Part shown: piece by piece, positions 23,118-34,439 of the stretch | Layout of the letters: every line of letters starts with the position of its first letter | Numbering within the stretch: the stretch's first letter is position 1 | Assembly: GCA_963682055.1 (NCBI GenBank) | Contig: OY821741.1 | Coordinates: 7,447,501 to 7,511,500 of the forward strand | Direction: 5' to 3' | Origin: Primula veris | Lineage: Eukaryota; Streptophyta; Magnoliopsida; Ericales; Primulaceae | DNA: 64,000 nt | The notes under the pieces: generated by a model | What the model was told of the DNA's origin: nothing | The model's database searches: none | The model's input: only the letters and a program-made list of their open reading frames with translations | Made by a program: the position numbers and the translations under genes

Positions 23118-24279
23118 TGTTGGCCCGGTGCGGCTAAACCTTAGAGGGGGGTGAATAAGGTTTCCAGGCGTTTTTGGCCTAATTAAAACTTAAGTGCAAC
23201 TAACACCCCAACTTACGCAATTCTAAGCTTAAGCGATAATAATCGTTAATAAATTCAAACGCAAGCAAGCAAGAATAAATATTTACGGAAAATAAAAGTT
23301 TAAGGGAAGAAGATGACACCGTGATTTATAGAGGTTCGGCAAAACGCGCCTACGTCCTCTCCTCGGTACTACCGAGTATTTCACTAAAAAATCTCCTTGC
23401 GGATTATTACAAATCCTATTGAGCTAATCAACCGATTGAGCTCCCCCTCACTTTATGAGTATCCCGAAATGAAAAGACCTAGAGCTTTTAAGCTTCACTT
23501 GCTTACAAAGCCTCTACCCGATCACTCGCTACAAATGAGTTTATATTATACTCTTTACAAAAACGTTACAACAATGTAACTACACTCACTAGTCTAATTG
23601 CTTCTAAATAAGCTAATTGGTGAGTCTTTGATGATGATTAAGCTTAAATTGTATTCTCCTTGATTTCCCTCTTTTTTTAATATATTCACCAAAATGGTGA
23701 TTTTTGGGTTTTTATTGAGAGGTTGAAGGATGATGAATTGGTGTATTGATTGGTGACTTTGGAAAGTGAATTGGGGTGGTTTATATAATCACCAAAGTCT
23801 GTTTTTCTGTATATGACCGTTGGCAGTGGTTGAGGCTTTTATTCAGAGGTTTTAAGCAACTTTCCAGAATAAGCTGAAAAGCTGTTTTCGAAATCTGCAG
23901 AAAACGATCGGTCGTTTTCTACAGTCGATCGGTCGTTATTCAGAAAATGATCGGTCGTTTTTCTTGTGGACTCTCTGGAAGAAATCAGTACAAAAACGAT
24001 CGGTCGTTTTTGTACAGACGATCGGTCGTTCTTCAGTTTTCTCTGTTTTCTCGTTAATCTTCAAAAGCCCGTAACTTCTTCGTTTTAGCTCCGATTCTGG
24101 TTCCGCTTGAACCTGTGGCTTCGTTTTTCTGTGCTCTATCTTTCTGGCATTCTGGAATTTACAAATTCTACTTTTGGAAAAGACAAGCATTATATCATCG
24201 AAATAGAGAAATCGTAAAATCATTAAAAACATAATCAAAGTTATAATCAAAATCAATTATTGAACCCCATGGTTCAACA
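23118..24279. mobile_element. Solo LTR, 1162 bp, with 5-bp target duplication
   Basis: The segment starts TGTTGGCCCGG and ends GGTTCAACA, so the ends are TGTTG...CAACA. It is flanked by perfect GACGG duplications (23113-23117 and 24280-24284). No internal domain, primer site or second LTR is present, as expected after LTR-LTR recombination. It sits inside the retroposon at 22289-24838. The family is not identified; Copia is possible. Confidence 0.85.
23906..24030. repeat. Five copies of GATCGGTCGTT in the solo LTR
   Basis: Exact 11-mers begin at 23906, 23927, 23949, 23998 and 24020. Several sit in the near-palindrome AACGATCGGTCGTTTT. Confidence 0.95.
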
Positions 24280-24864
24280 GACGGGACTTGTCTTGATTGT
24301 GCTATTGCGAGTACTCTTTAGAGCTTTCCTTAGGTTTGGTAGTTCGGGGTTTGCGATTGCTTTTAGATTAGTCTATTTTTAGTGCTTGTTGTCTTTAGGT
24401 TTTTAGGCATATTCGGCCTTTTCAGATCGGGTTTATTTATGTGATGGCACCCCGGTGGCGCTTTTATGAGCCAGTGTTTGTTCTTTTTGGCCTACTTTTG
24501 TCCATTGTGGTATGTAATATCATTTGCGACTTCATATTACTATCCTTACCTGGATTGGCACGCGCGACAATATTTTAGTTCTCTTGATAGTTGAGTTTCT
24601 TTTATCTTTTTATTTTATGTCTGTTGAGTGTAGATGTACGGTTTGTCTAAGCTGTGATGAGTCGACGAGTTTATGTGCGGAGTTGTAGGATTTTGGACGC
24701 CTTTGTGGCTTTGTATTATCTTATTTTTCCTAGTCATTTGGAGCATGTTCCAGGGGAACCGAAAGTCTGTATATTCGTTCGTTGTTCTTTAATAATAATG
24801 AGCTTGTTTAAAAAAATAAAAAAATGAACAACATCGGTCTTTGTTCATTGAGATAATATGTAAC

Positions 24865-25076
24865 CAGAGAAGTAACTAGATATGGACATTCGGGGGCTGC
24901 ATCTCCCCATTTTAGAAAAAAATAGATAAAAAAATAGATTTTTTCTATGTATTTTGATCAAAATCTTTAAATTTTAATGTTTTAGCCCACATTCTATAAA
25001 ATAAATTTATATAAGGTATAATTTTTTTATTTATAGAAAATCAACCCTTATCATTTTACAATCCTGATTCCGTCAC
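24865..25076. mobile_element. Short MITE, hAT-like, copy 1
   Basis: About 210 bp sharing its interior ('aaaaaatagattttttctat', 'tgatcaaaa.cttta', 'tctgtaaaataaatt'-like) and right end TTCCGTCACG with 45749-45947. Left end CAGAGAAGTAAC. A GTAAC pentamer lies outside both ends. Confidence 0.65.
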
Positions 25077-25301
25077 GTAACCCCATAATTTACATTTGCA
25101 TGTGCCTTGGATTTCTCCCCAATTCCTATCTTTTGCTTTTTTGACCCTAAATTCAGCTTTGGCGCCAAGTTCTAAAGTTTGAGAAGCACTCTTTTAGTAA
25201 TTAACGAGGCTTTTAGTAAAAGAAAAAGTTATTCTAATAATGTGTCCACTGCCTAGTGTCTAAATGCAGTTACCAATAAAATTTCAACATGCTCTTAGGT
25301 A

Positions 25302-26195
25302 TACTTTCTCATAGGGGTGACATTTTTTACCGACTTATACCAACCGATCGTTTTTCGAGCCGAACCAATCAAATCGGTATTAAAAGTTTGGTATACCGAT
25401 ATTACGGTACGGTACAACCAAATTGATCTTTGAAAGTCGGTTCGGTTTCGGTATTCGTTTGGTAAGTTCGGTATGGTACCGATTCAAACCGAAATATTAA
25501 AATATATTATATAGACAAATAAAATAAAACACTTATATACACTTAATTATTAACGTTGTTATAATATACTTATATTACTTTTTCTAATGAATACTTATAA
25601 TATTTTTATTTATTTATAAATTTTACTAGAAATGTCTAGTAGTATTTATTCTTTTATGCAAAAATAATAATAAAGGTAACAATAATATAAATAAATATAT
25701 TTTTTAATCTACTATTTTTAAAACTTTATACTATGTTTTTTTTCCTAAATCGCACTATTTTTCTATCATCACTTGTAAACTCTAAAGTTTGGTATAAAAC
25801 CGAAACCGAACCGAACCAACTGAATAGTTTGGTATACCGAATTTTTTGGTTCGGTAATGGTATAAAAATTCTCAAACCAAACTAGTTTGGTACGGTATCG
25901 ATATTTAGTCAAAAAGTTCGATAGCGAACCGATTCCACCCCTACTTTCTCCGTTCCAATTTATTGAGGAAATATTTCTTTTTACGATATCCCAATTTATT
26001 GGGTTAATTTTCCAAAATAGAAACCAATTTTGTGTTACTTTTCACCTTTTATCCTTCTATCAAATACAACATAAAAAGATAGAACAACAAATAAGGATAA
26101 AAAAGTAAATTTAAACCAAAAAGAAATGTAATCATGATTTTTCCTTAATTTTTGCACTTTCCATAATGTCCCAATAAAATGTGACGGAGGGAGTA
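25302..26195. mobile_element. Stowaway MITE split by a hAT element
   Basis: The left terminus TACTTTCTC (25302-25310) is separated from the rest (25944-26195) by the hAT insertion. Without it, the ends are TACTTTCTCCGTTCCAATTT and, reverse-complemented, TACTCCCTCCGTCACATTTT, typical Stowaway inverted repeats with a TA target. Confidence 0.85.
25312..25943. mobile_element. hAT MITE (TAGGGGTG...CACCCCTA) nested in Stowaway
   Basis: 632 bp with inverted ends TAGGGGTG/CACCCCTA. The flanks CTTTCTCA (25304-25311) and CTTTCTCC (25944-25951) match at 7 of 8 positions, the hAT target length. Both ends carry 'ggtataccga', 'aaccgaaccg' and 'ttcggt' subterminal repeats around an AT-rich core. No transposase frame. 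Confidence 0.85.
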
Positions 26196-26980
26196 CAATT
26201 TAGGTCGGCAACGGTTGTAGATTTAATTACTTAAGCTTGATGCATAACCATAAGTCTTTAGAAGGTTTTACTTAACCTATCATACATCAATAGCTATATT
26301 AAGTCAATTGTTAGATAAAGAAATTAGACTAACAACAAAAATTTGGCTCACATTAATTAGTTAGTTATGTTAAATCACCCACTAACTTTAATATTGTTAA
26401 AAAAGTTGTTAAATATAACGAGTTTTTTAATTGATGGTGTGACATAAAAGAGTTCACCGACTAATTTAACTAACCACTAAATTTCTATCTACACGCATAT
26501 TAGTAGTCTTCCCCATTGTTAAAAGGCAACGGACGGTTAAAAAGATGCTAGTTGTATATTAATAAATTATTAATTTTAATTAAATAATAGATAAGTGAGG
26601 GTTAAAGTTAACATACGTTCACATGTGTCACACTTAATATACAATTAAATGATGATGTTAATGCTTAACATGTAAAATTTAACAAAACTATTACGCATGC
26701 TCTAACGTTTTAAAGATTTGTAATCGTAGATATGACATACCAGTTACAAAAAAAAAAAAAAAAATTAAAAAAAAATTCATATACAATATATTTCAAGCTA
26801 AATGCTATATACCATATTCCACATATCTAGAAAAAGTATGTTTCACATGTTGATTTAAAAGTTTCTTCCCAACAATATTCGATATAATCTTTTTTGGCTT
26901 TAACATGAATTAAAGGTTCAACTGTACGTATCTTATAAAAAGGGGAATACTAAATCAAAATCACGTTTTTCCATCGATTA
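26196..26980. other. Intergenic, nothing recognised
   Basis: AT-rich DNA with no supported gene, including a poly-A run near 26746-26764. Confidence 0.6.
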
Positions 26981-26981
26981 T

Positions 26982-27172
26982 CACTACAAAATAAGTTTGA
27001 TTTAGTGAGAGTCAAAAGCTGTCACAAGCCTGTCACTAATTTAAAAAAATGTCACAAATCTGTCGCAAATGACTAAACTGTCACAAAACCGCCATAAAAA
27101 CCGTCGCTAATAAGTTCGTAACAAAAAATACCGTCACTAATCCCGTCGCTATTTGGGTATTTTTTTGTAGCG
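26982..27172 (-). mobile_element. CACTA MITE, family A copy 3
   Basis: Starts CACTACAAAATAAG and ends TTTTTTTGTAGCG. The interior shows the reverse-complement GTCACAA/GTCGC motifs. Flanks tat/ata do not match. Confidence 0.85.
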
Positions 27173-27501
27173 ATAGGTGCCAAGTTTACCGTTTTGTATC
27201 ACCTAGTAATTAATGCATCAGCAGAGTTATATAAAGTTTTCTTATACTATACTTGTTTTTCCTCATTTTAAAAGATCATAAAAACTGAATTTGAACTTTA
27301 AATTGCAAAAGAAAGAAAGTTGGGTCATTAAGAAAATGGTCCCATTATTAATTTTTACCAGATAAGGTGATCCAATAAGTTCATGGTACCCACATTTGCT
27401 AGCTTTTTTGCCAGCCTGATAAATTGTTCTTGAATCTATAGTGGAGTTGGAGTAGTTATTACTGTTGTTTTTATTTGTATAGGTTAGCTGGCTAAAACTG
27501 T

Positions 27502-27661
27502 GGGTTCGAAAGGAAACAGAGTATCTGACTCTGAGTCAGGGTTACTCTGTTTCCCATAACCATTCGATCTGTTATTAAATTTAAACTGTAACAGATCCAA
27601 TGGTTGTGAGAAGCAGATTAACCCTGACTCAGAGTCAGATACTCTGTTTTCGGGTTCGAAA
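27502..27661. mobile_element. Hairpin MITE (Mutator-like) with 10-bp target duplication
   Basis: The 140-bp element 27512-27651 is almost wholly an inverted repeat: left GGAAACAGAGTATCTGACTC, right (reverse complement) GAAAACAGAGTATCTGACTC. It is flanked by perfect 10-bp repeats GGGTTCGAAA (27502-27511 and 27652-27661). A 9-10 bp duplication points to a Mutator-like transposase. A nested palindrome CTGACTCTGAGTCAG lies within each arm. Confidence 0.85.
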
Positions 27662-27675
27662 CATTAATTAGAAAT

Positions 27676-27856
27676 CCCTACAAAATAATGTTTATATAAA
27701 CAGCATCAAACACTGTCACACTTTCAAAAAAATTGTCACAAATTTGTTACTAGTTTAAAAAACCATCACAAACTGTCACAAAAGATGTAACTAATAAGTT
27801 CGTAACAAAAAAAAAAGTCATAATTTCTGTCACTATTTTAACATTTTTTTGCAGTG
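27676..27856 (-). mobile_element. CACTA MITE, family A copy 4 (diverged)
   Basis: Starts CCCTACAAAATAATG and ends TTTTTTTGCAGTG, flanked by perfect AAT duplications (27673-27675, 27857-27859). It has more internal changes than the other copies. Confidence 0.85.
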
Positions 27857-28202
27857 AATTTTGGATAGTATAGGTCAAGCGAAATCTATGAACTCATAAT
27901 CTGGTAACGGGATCTTTTGTTCGAAGTGGGATTGTCACTATATATAGTGCGAGCCGGTCCTTTGGCTAGCTAATTAATCATCAGGCCGGTTCGTATATCG
28001 TCAAGTTTTTTTTCTTCTTCTAGAAAAACTTATACCGAAAGGTGAATTTTCTTTTGTCTACGAAAGTTGTAGGGGTGAAAAATGTCGTCGGGCTAAGGTG
28101 TCAGGGGACTGGCACTGAGTGCAAGCCGTCCTATGTTCAATGGAGTTCCTTGATAACGTTTATTTTTGCTTAAAGGAAAAAAAATATTTACAATTGTACA
28201 AG

Positions 28203-29011
28203 CTCTGTTTGTTTGCTAGTAAAATATTTACAAGGGGAAAACTTTTACGTGGTAATGTTTTGCAATGAATTCTTTTGTTTACGATCTATTTTCGGATGTT
28301 TGAAGCATACATACTTTTTCCATGGAAAATTTTGGAAAATTTTCATTTTATTTGGAATCCCACTATTTCCTTCATCCTTCTACAATAAACTTATAGGACA
28401 AAATCGACTTTCAGAAAAGATTAAAAAAAAAGGAGAGAAAGAATATAAATGTAGAACATAAAAAAATTACAAATAATGATTGCAACAAACAAATAGTATG
28501 GAAAACAAATTCTTTTTATAAACCTATCCGTTCATATGCTTTTAAATTGGTTTTTTGTTTCTATTGATTTGAAAAACATGTACTAGAAAATAATTATAGG
28601 AACGACAATAAAATGTTAAAAAAAATTAATAGTATGTAACAAATAAGATAGTATAATAAAAAAAACAGCATCAAAAAGTTAAAAGAAAAGTCAAAAAGGA
28701 CAAATAAAAATTATATGCACAAAGAAAAAATTGAATTATGATATGATATAATTGGTATTATCTATAGATTTGACGCTAACTAAAAAGGAAAGTTCATAAA
28801 TTTTATAAATTTCTATTTAAATTGTGACAACTTAAAATTCCCTGTAAACTGTTTCCGTTGTTTTTTATGGGTAATTTGTTTGTACCACTTTTCCTTGATA
28901 TGGCGGAAATATTTTCCTAAATTTTTTACTTTACATCCAACCAAACAACCGCAATTTTAATTTTACCCGTAAATATTTGTTTAGACCCGTTTTACCCCAA
29001 AACAAACAGAG
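28203..29011. mobile_element. Possible Harbinger-like element, 809 bp
   Basis: The ends CTCTGTTTGTTTG and CAAAACAAACAGAG are inverted repeats. Just inside lie 'tagtaaaatatttac' and 'ccgtaaatatttg'. No TTA/TAA duplication is seen and the open frames inside are short, so the class is tentative. Confidence 0.4.
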
Positions 29012-30372
29012 ATATGGAGATAATAATTAACGTGATGTGCTTCACAAATTGTACATTTCCATAATTTCCATTTTCCACGTTTTACATGAATAAAATTAAT
29101 ATGGCTTATTACAGATTGATCTGGTGCGTTAAAGCAAAGAAACTGCTACAAACACGTAAAAAAACGATCCATGACACCATGCAATATGTAATGCATTGTG
29201 GAAAAAAAAACGAATTTTGATAAAAAAAGAAGAAGAAGGTTTCAATCCGGGACGGTCAAATCTGTTAGAAATATGTCGTTAAATGATCATATCTGTCAGT
29301 AAAATTGAAATTCGTCGCCATGCCGTTTGCGATTAGGGCGTTGGAAGCAAAATATGTGACTAATTTCGTCTGCAATCTAACATGTTATTTTTAGTGTTGC
29401 GCCCTTTTTTTTCCAATATTAGACTGATCATTAAGAAAATATATGTCCCTCATACCTCATTCGAGTTTTCTTCATGTAGGAGGCATATATGTGAGATCAT
29501 AAACTCTAAGCGTGTTCGTGTATATGATTATTTTTTGAATCAGGCTCAAATCAAAAGTGTCTTTTTATTTCTTTTACGCGTTCATTTTATCAAATAATTT
29601 ACACTGCAGTAAGTCAATTTCATATTTAAACAAGTAAAATGGGGTAATGGTGAAGAGTATCATAGTTTGCAGCATATTTGTCATACGCAACATTTTCTAG
29701 AATATTGTCTTGATAAGTCTTCGAGGACTAAATCGATCGTTGTATTAACGTTTCGTGCTATTGTTCACTAAGAGACATATATGCGAGGTTATACAACTCT
29801 ATAAGAATGTTTTATATTTATTTTTAAACCAGGTTTAGATCGGAAGTGGCTTCGTAAATGCATTCTTATTTTCAAGTGATTCACACTCAGCTCAAATCTC
29901 ATATCTAAACATTAAAAAGGGATCAGATGGAACTAGGGAGTGACCTATTGTTCATACTTCACTAGACTTTGGGTCTGATATATATCATGTTTAATTTCCG
30001 TTTCCCACTAAAACCCCGATAATATAGGGAATGAGAATGAGAATGAGATAAACATATAGTATTAGTTACGAATGCTTAGACGATGAACATGAACTGTTTT
30101 TCCTTTTTTGGAGGGAAAGCCAAAGCGAGCCAGCCCGATAAAATAAAGCCGAACTATATCCTTCAAAATTACTAGTGTAAGGTAAAATAAGTACCTTAAG
30201 GGGAAAAAAGTAACCAGGTAAAAAAGTTCGTTTTGCACATATTATTGGAAAATCTTAACACAAGCTAGCCTGGGGTCAACCTTGTTATTTATGAGGATGA
30301 TTCACCAAATTAGTAGAACAATGGTCATAATCATAGCTTCATTATCCTATTTTTGCATGTTTAATGCTATAG
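29012..30372. other. Downstream flank of the DTX56 gene
   Basis: No gene is seen. Bases next to 30373 probably include the 3' untranslated region of the minus-strand transporter gene. Confidence 0.55.
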
Positions 30373-31857
30373 CTATGCAACTGCATTCCCATCTTCGACG
30401 GTCGTATCAATAGCCTGAGAACGTATCTGTGCCTTTCCAACTTCCTCGGCCCAATTAATCCTCAAAATAAACGCCAATAAAACAAGCAAGCAAGTGACCA
30501 TACCAACCAAAAATCCGAGAAGTAACCCGCTAAGCCCAAAACCAAGCTTAAAAGCTAAAACAACACAAAGTGGCAACGCGATAAAATAAAATCCCCCAAC
30601 ATTTGCATACAATGCCAAGCTCGGCCTAGCGGTCCCACGTACTATTCCCCCGCTAACAGTCAAAGGAGCGTTCACCAATTCGACCATCGCCATTATTACC
30701 ATCATTTTTTTCACTCCTTTAATAGTCCCCTTATCATGGCTAAACAATTTCCCCCAAAGTTTTCGTCCTGCTAAAGTCACTGCCCCTCCTATACAACCTA
30801 AAGCTACACTCAGAGTGAGAGATACATAAGCAGATGTATAGGCAGGACGGACTTGGTTAGCGCCAAGCTCATTAGATACACGAATAGAAGTACAAGTAGC
30901 TAACGAAAGCATAACAGAATAAATCAAGTAATCAAAGTTTAAGACTATGGTTAACACTCCTAGACCTTGTTTAGCATTTTTTAGACGCCCCGTTAGTAAA
31001 ACTAATACCTCTACACACCACCATTCAAGACAAGTGGTTAAGCAACAAGGCACGCAAAGTTTAAGCAATTTGACCCAATCGTTCGTCTCTTGCTCTAACC
31101 ATCCGCCTTCCTTCCATTTTCCTTTTTTTGTATCTACGAATAATACGTACATCATCAACAATATCGCGAAAATGAGATCGGTTATCCAAAATCCCATCGC
31201 AATCCCTTGTACACCATGTGATCTGGATAAAAATATAGTAATGGGAAAATGAAGAGCTACGGCTATTATAGAGCTTATCATTATTGGAAAAGTTAAGCTT
31301 TGAGAGCTCAAAAAAGACTTGAGAGGACATAGAATCGAAGTGACTACTAGATCAGGGAGGAGATAGAACAAATAATTCTTCGCAACTATTGAAATATCCT
31401 TTTGTTGGCCTAAAGGAACAAGGATTTTGTCCACATTGAGCCACAACAAAGAAATCGGTAGTGTGGTTAAGAGCAACAACATAGTAGCCATGGTTAAGGT
31501 CTTGTGTAGCAGTTTAAAGTTTTTAGCCCCATAAGCTTGACCACATATAGGGTCCATCGCACTACAAAGACCGTTAAGAATGGTGAAACCTGTGACATTA
31601 GCAAAGGTAAAGCCTAATGAGCCACCTGCTAGTTCGAGTTCCCCTAGACGGCCTAAAAATGCAGTTGTAATTGCTATCTTTGCAAACCATGATAGATTCA
31701 TGGCTATTAAAGGGAGTGCTATTCCTTGCTGGATTTTCAGCTCTGAGAGGGCTATGCGTATGTAATCGGGCCATGTTCTAGGCACGAGAGGCGGCGATGG
31801 ATCGAAGATATAAATTTTTTCTTCTTGTTTTGAAAGAGTTGAAGACATTTTCTTCAT
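30373..31857 (-). CDS. DTX56: MATE transporter, DTX56/RHC1 type
   Basis: A single exon of 494 codons. It is a multidrug and toxic compound extrusion (MATE) family membrane carrier with about 12 hydrophobic helices in two MatE halves (about residues 40-205 and 260-430). Family motifs include FLGRLGELELAGGSLGF, MDPICGQAYGAKN, CLEWWCVEVLVLLTG, RVSNELGAN and GIVRGTARPSLALYAN. The last sections read INWAEEVGKAQ. Length and intronless structure fit the DTX49-56 clade. From memory it is closest to Arabidopsis DTX56 (RHC1, At4g22790), reported to act in CO2-induced stomatal closure, and its neighbours agree with that locus. Substrate is not deducible. A second Met at 31848 has a better context (A at -3) than the first at 31857, so translation may start three codons later. 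Confidence 0.95.
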   Translation of the reverse strand: MKKMSSTLSKQEEKIYIFDPSPPLVPRTWPDYIRIALSELKIQQGIALPLIAMNLSWFAKIAITTAFLGRLGELELAGGSLGFTFANVTGFTILNGLCSAMDPICGQAYGAKNFKLLHKTLTMATMLLLLTTLPISLLWLNVDKILVPLGQQKDISIVAKNYLFYLLPDLVVTSILCPLKSFLSSQSLTFPIMISSIIAVALHFPITIFLSRSHGVQGIAMGFWITDLIFAILLMMYVLFVDTKKGKWKEGGWLEQETNDWVKLLKLCVPCCLTTCLEWWCVEVLVLLTGRLKNAKQGLGVLTIVLNFDYLIYSVMLSLATCTSIRVSNELGANQVRPAYTSAYVSLTLSVALGCIGGAVTLAGRKLWGKLFSHDKGTIKGVKKMMVIMAMVELVNAPLTVSGGIVRGTARPSLALYANVGGFYFIALPLCVVLAFKLGFGLSGLLLGFLVGMVTCLLVLLAFILRINWAEEVGKAQIRSQAIDTTVEDGNAVA

Positions 31858-34430
31858 GGATTTGTAAAAGATTGGAAGAATATCAGTATGTATTTATGTA
31901 TATAATGGTTAGTAGTTGTATACTAAGAGTTTCTTGGAGAAGTTTCTCACTAGAAGGGGTGCTTTCGACGTCCCAATTTAACGGTTGAGTTAGGTGAGAG
32001 TGCTTTTTGTGTGATAGAAGTAGAACATAAGAAAGCCTATTTTGGGGGATGAAAGTTAAAAGTGATGAGCATACAAATGCATTTATCCATTATTGCAAAC
32101 AACATAATTTTCTTATTATTTTGGTTTATTACCATCAATTTAAAATGAAAAAAAATGCCTCTTGTCACATAACTGATGTTCATTTAGCAATCATTTTCAA
32201 CATTTAGATGTACAAAGGGACTGCCATATGTATAATCTTAACTTGACTGTTAATAGCATATTCTTTTTGCAATTGCACTGTGTTTTTGATATTGACAAAC
32301 ACTACCTCAGTACAACTCTACAATGTATCTGTTGAATACATAGTATAACATGTTAGATACGTATAAGAAAAAGGTCCCACTTATATAAGTAAGGGGGTTT
32401 TAAACTCTGAAGTTATCTCCACATTTATCTGTTTTGTAACTTCCAGAAAACAGTCATCTGTAGATACTAGATACTAGGTACTTGATGAGTATTTTAAGAA
32501 GCTATTTGAAGATCAATCCTTCATTTATTTTATTTGTACTATGTACAGATCATATTTAAAAACTTGACAACATTAACTTATTGTATTAAAGTGAGGAGTG
32601 AATAATGAGGATTCTTTTTGAATATTTAGTCAAATAACTTGCGAAATTAGGAAAAAAATCATCCAATAAGAACAAGTTACCGATAATGCTGCTTATCCTG
32701 TCCTTATTGCAACACTAAAGTCCTTCAATGGCTTTGAGTGTCTAAGGCCCATCGCTGTTAATGAAATCTAACATAACTACGTTAAGGAAATGTGTTGAAA
32801 TGACTACAATTTATGAGTTTTAAAATCCAAAAGAGAATGTTGAACCAGAATGTTTATTCGAGGGCAGGCGAACCTCTATTGGGGGACTTCACTTATTTAC
32901 TGGAAATATATAGATGATACATAGGTACTCACAGAGTCGCTATACAAGTTCGTGTTCTTTTGTAATTTTTTATTAATTAAATGCACCAATTGAAGATTTT
33001 AACATCCACAAGTCCATAACAATCATATTCTTAATTCTTTGCATTTAGACCTTGTACTTCACTTGTTCCCCCATGATAGCAATAATTTCAGACATTGTAA
33101 TCCTACTAATTAGCACACTCAGCGTCATAAGGTTCTTTCAAGTTTGAGCTATTATTTCATTTTAACTTAATAGCTCAAACTTGAAAGTACCATATTTGTG
33201 ATGACTTAGTAAATCCATTCAAAACTCAAAAGAACTGAAGAGTGAAAACTTAAAACACGACAGCAAAAACTGTGGGTAACTTTGTATTCTTAATATCTTA
33301 TCATCTCCTTATTGTCCTTTACAATGAGTAACTAACATTAAAGTTTAAAGCTTTTCATAACATTATTGATCAATGTATAAAATTGTTTGGGTACCAAGCT
33401 GTGAACTTTTGTTCTCTTCAACAAAAGCATAAGCACTTATTTTGCTTAATCAATCCCCACTAAAGATGTGTGGACTCTTTTAAGCACTAGCACCGAGTGC
33501 TGCGTGATGGTGATAACGAGAGGGACCACGTAAATTCAATTTATGGAAACAAAATAAAAGGCTAATTATTTGGTGAAATTTGTATTTGAATTACCTGTTC
33601 AGTGAAGCTCTAGCATTTAGTTGTATGAGATATTCAAGACATCAAATAAATGAACAGGAGCAAGGTTTAGGCGAGAGAGTGATTGTAATTCTTGTGTAGA
33701 CGATTATTTGCTATGGTGTACCTTGTTGTAGATTCAAATTTAACACTGCAATTACAGTTAAAATATTTAAATTAGGGAAGCAGTTGCTTAAGAACTTTTG
33801 AAATTTAGAAGCTGTACGACTCCTAATGTCGCCAAGACATCAACTAGTTATCCCGGAATTATAGATCATGAGCAAATACTTTGACCAATATCAAGTACTT
33901 GAAACATGAACAGATTTTCCACTAATATAAAGTCATGGAAAACAATTTCCAATAGTGTTACTTTATCTCCCTCCAGGTTGGTTGCAATCTTAGTAGCTGA
34001 TAAGCTATTAGCATCCTTTTTGCAATGATTGGTTCCATGGTGTTATAGTCTTGTTTCATAGGATCCTTTTGTTGAACATATTTAGTTAATTTCAGCCACT
34101 TATCCAAATAGTTTGCGCTGATTCTGCTAATTTCGTAAAGAACATTTAACAACTTATAACAATATTCTTCCATTATGATCACCTCATCGCGTCCTATTAC
34201 TATATATGGGTGGCAAGTTGGGACTTTAGTTCAGAGTAACAATTACTCTTCAAATGGTGAAAGGAACCAGAAAAAAACGGCTCGAGTTCAATATGATCAC
34301 AGTGAGTCGGTGACTATAATATATCAACTACTTTAGCTACCCACCTGACCATGCTTGAAATATTAGTTAAGAATGTAAAAGCAGTTTAGCAATTCATCAT
34401 AAAGAAAAAGCGCCACACAAACTTAGAGCT
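31858..34430. other. Upstream flank of DTX56, no second gene
   Basis: Probably contains the DTX56 promoter. TATATAAG near 32381 and TATATAC near 31900 are candidate TATA motifs on the minus strand, and neither is decisive. A 34-bp inverted repeat around 'tttcaagtttgagctatta' lies near 33137-33190. A 74-codon minus frame at 33958-34182 is open but unrecognised. Confidence 0.5.
33137..33190. repeat. Short perfect-looking inverted repeat
   Basis: TTTCAAGTTTGAGCTATTA and its reverse complement TAATAGCTCAAACTTGAAA face each other across a loop of about 15 bp. No flanking duplication was identified. Confidence 0.8.
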
Positions 34431-34439
34431 TGTTTCTTT

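Larger units (their letters stand above)
22289..24838 (+). mobile_element. Non-LTR-type retroposon interrupted by a solo LTR
   Basis: Near-perfect 15-bp direct repeats ATGAACGACATCGGT (22289-22303) and ATGAACAACATCGGT (24824-24838) flank the segment. Its right end is an A-rich tail (aaaaaaataaaaaaa) after an 'aataataatgagcttg' stretch. The 5' part is C/T-rich with a TATATAAGCC motif. About 1.35 kb remains once the LTR insertion (23118-24279 plus one target copy) is removed. Long direct repeats and an A tail are marks of L1-type target-primed insertion. It could be a LINE-derived non-autonomous element or a processed copy of a host transcript; no reverse transcriptase frame is seen. The 147-codon open frame at 22289 is the C/T-rich leader and is not supported as a gene. 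Confidence 0.7.

Noticed and set aside
30947..31330. Frames of 89-101 codons on both strands within DTX56
   Set aside because: Out-of-frame shadows; the 494-codon MATE frame explains the region.
33958..34182. 74-codon minus frame (begins MIIMEEYCYKLLNVLYEIS)
   Set aside because: Mixed composition looks protein-like, but no domain, partner exon or splice signals could be assigned. It remains unproven and was not listed as a gene.
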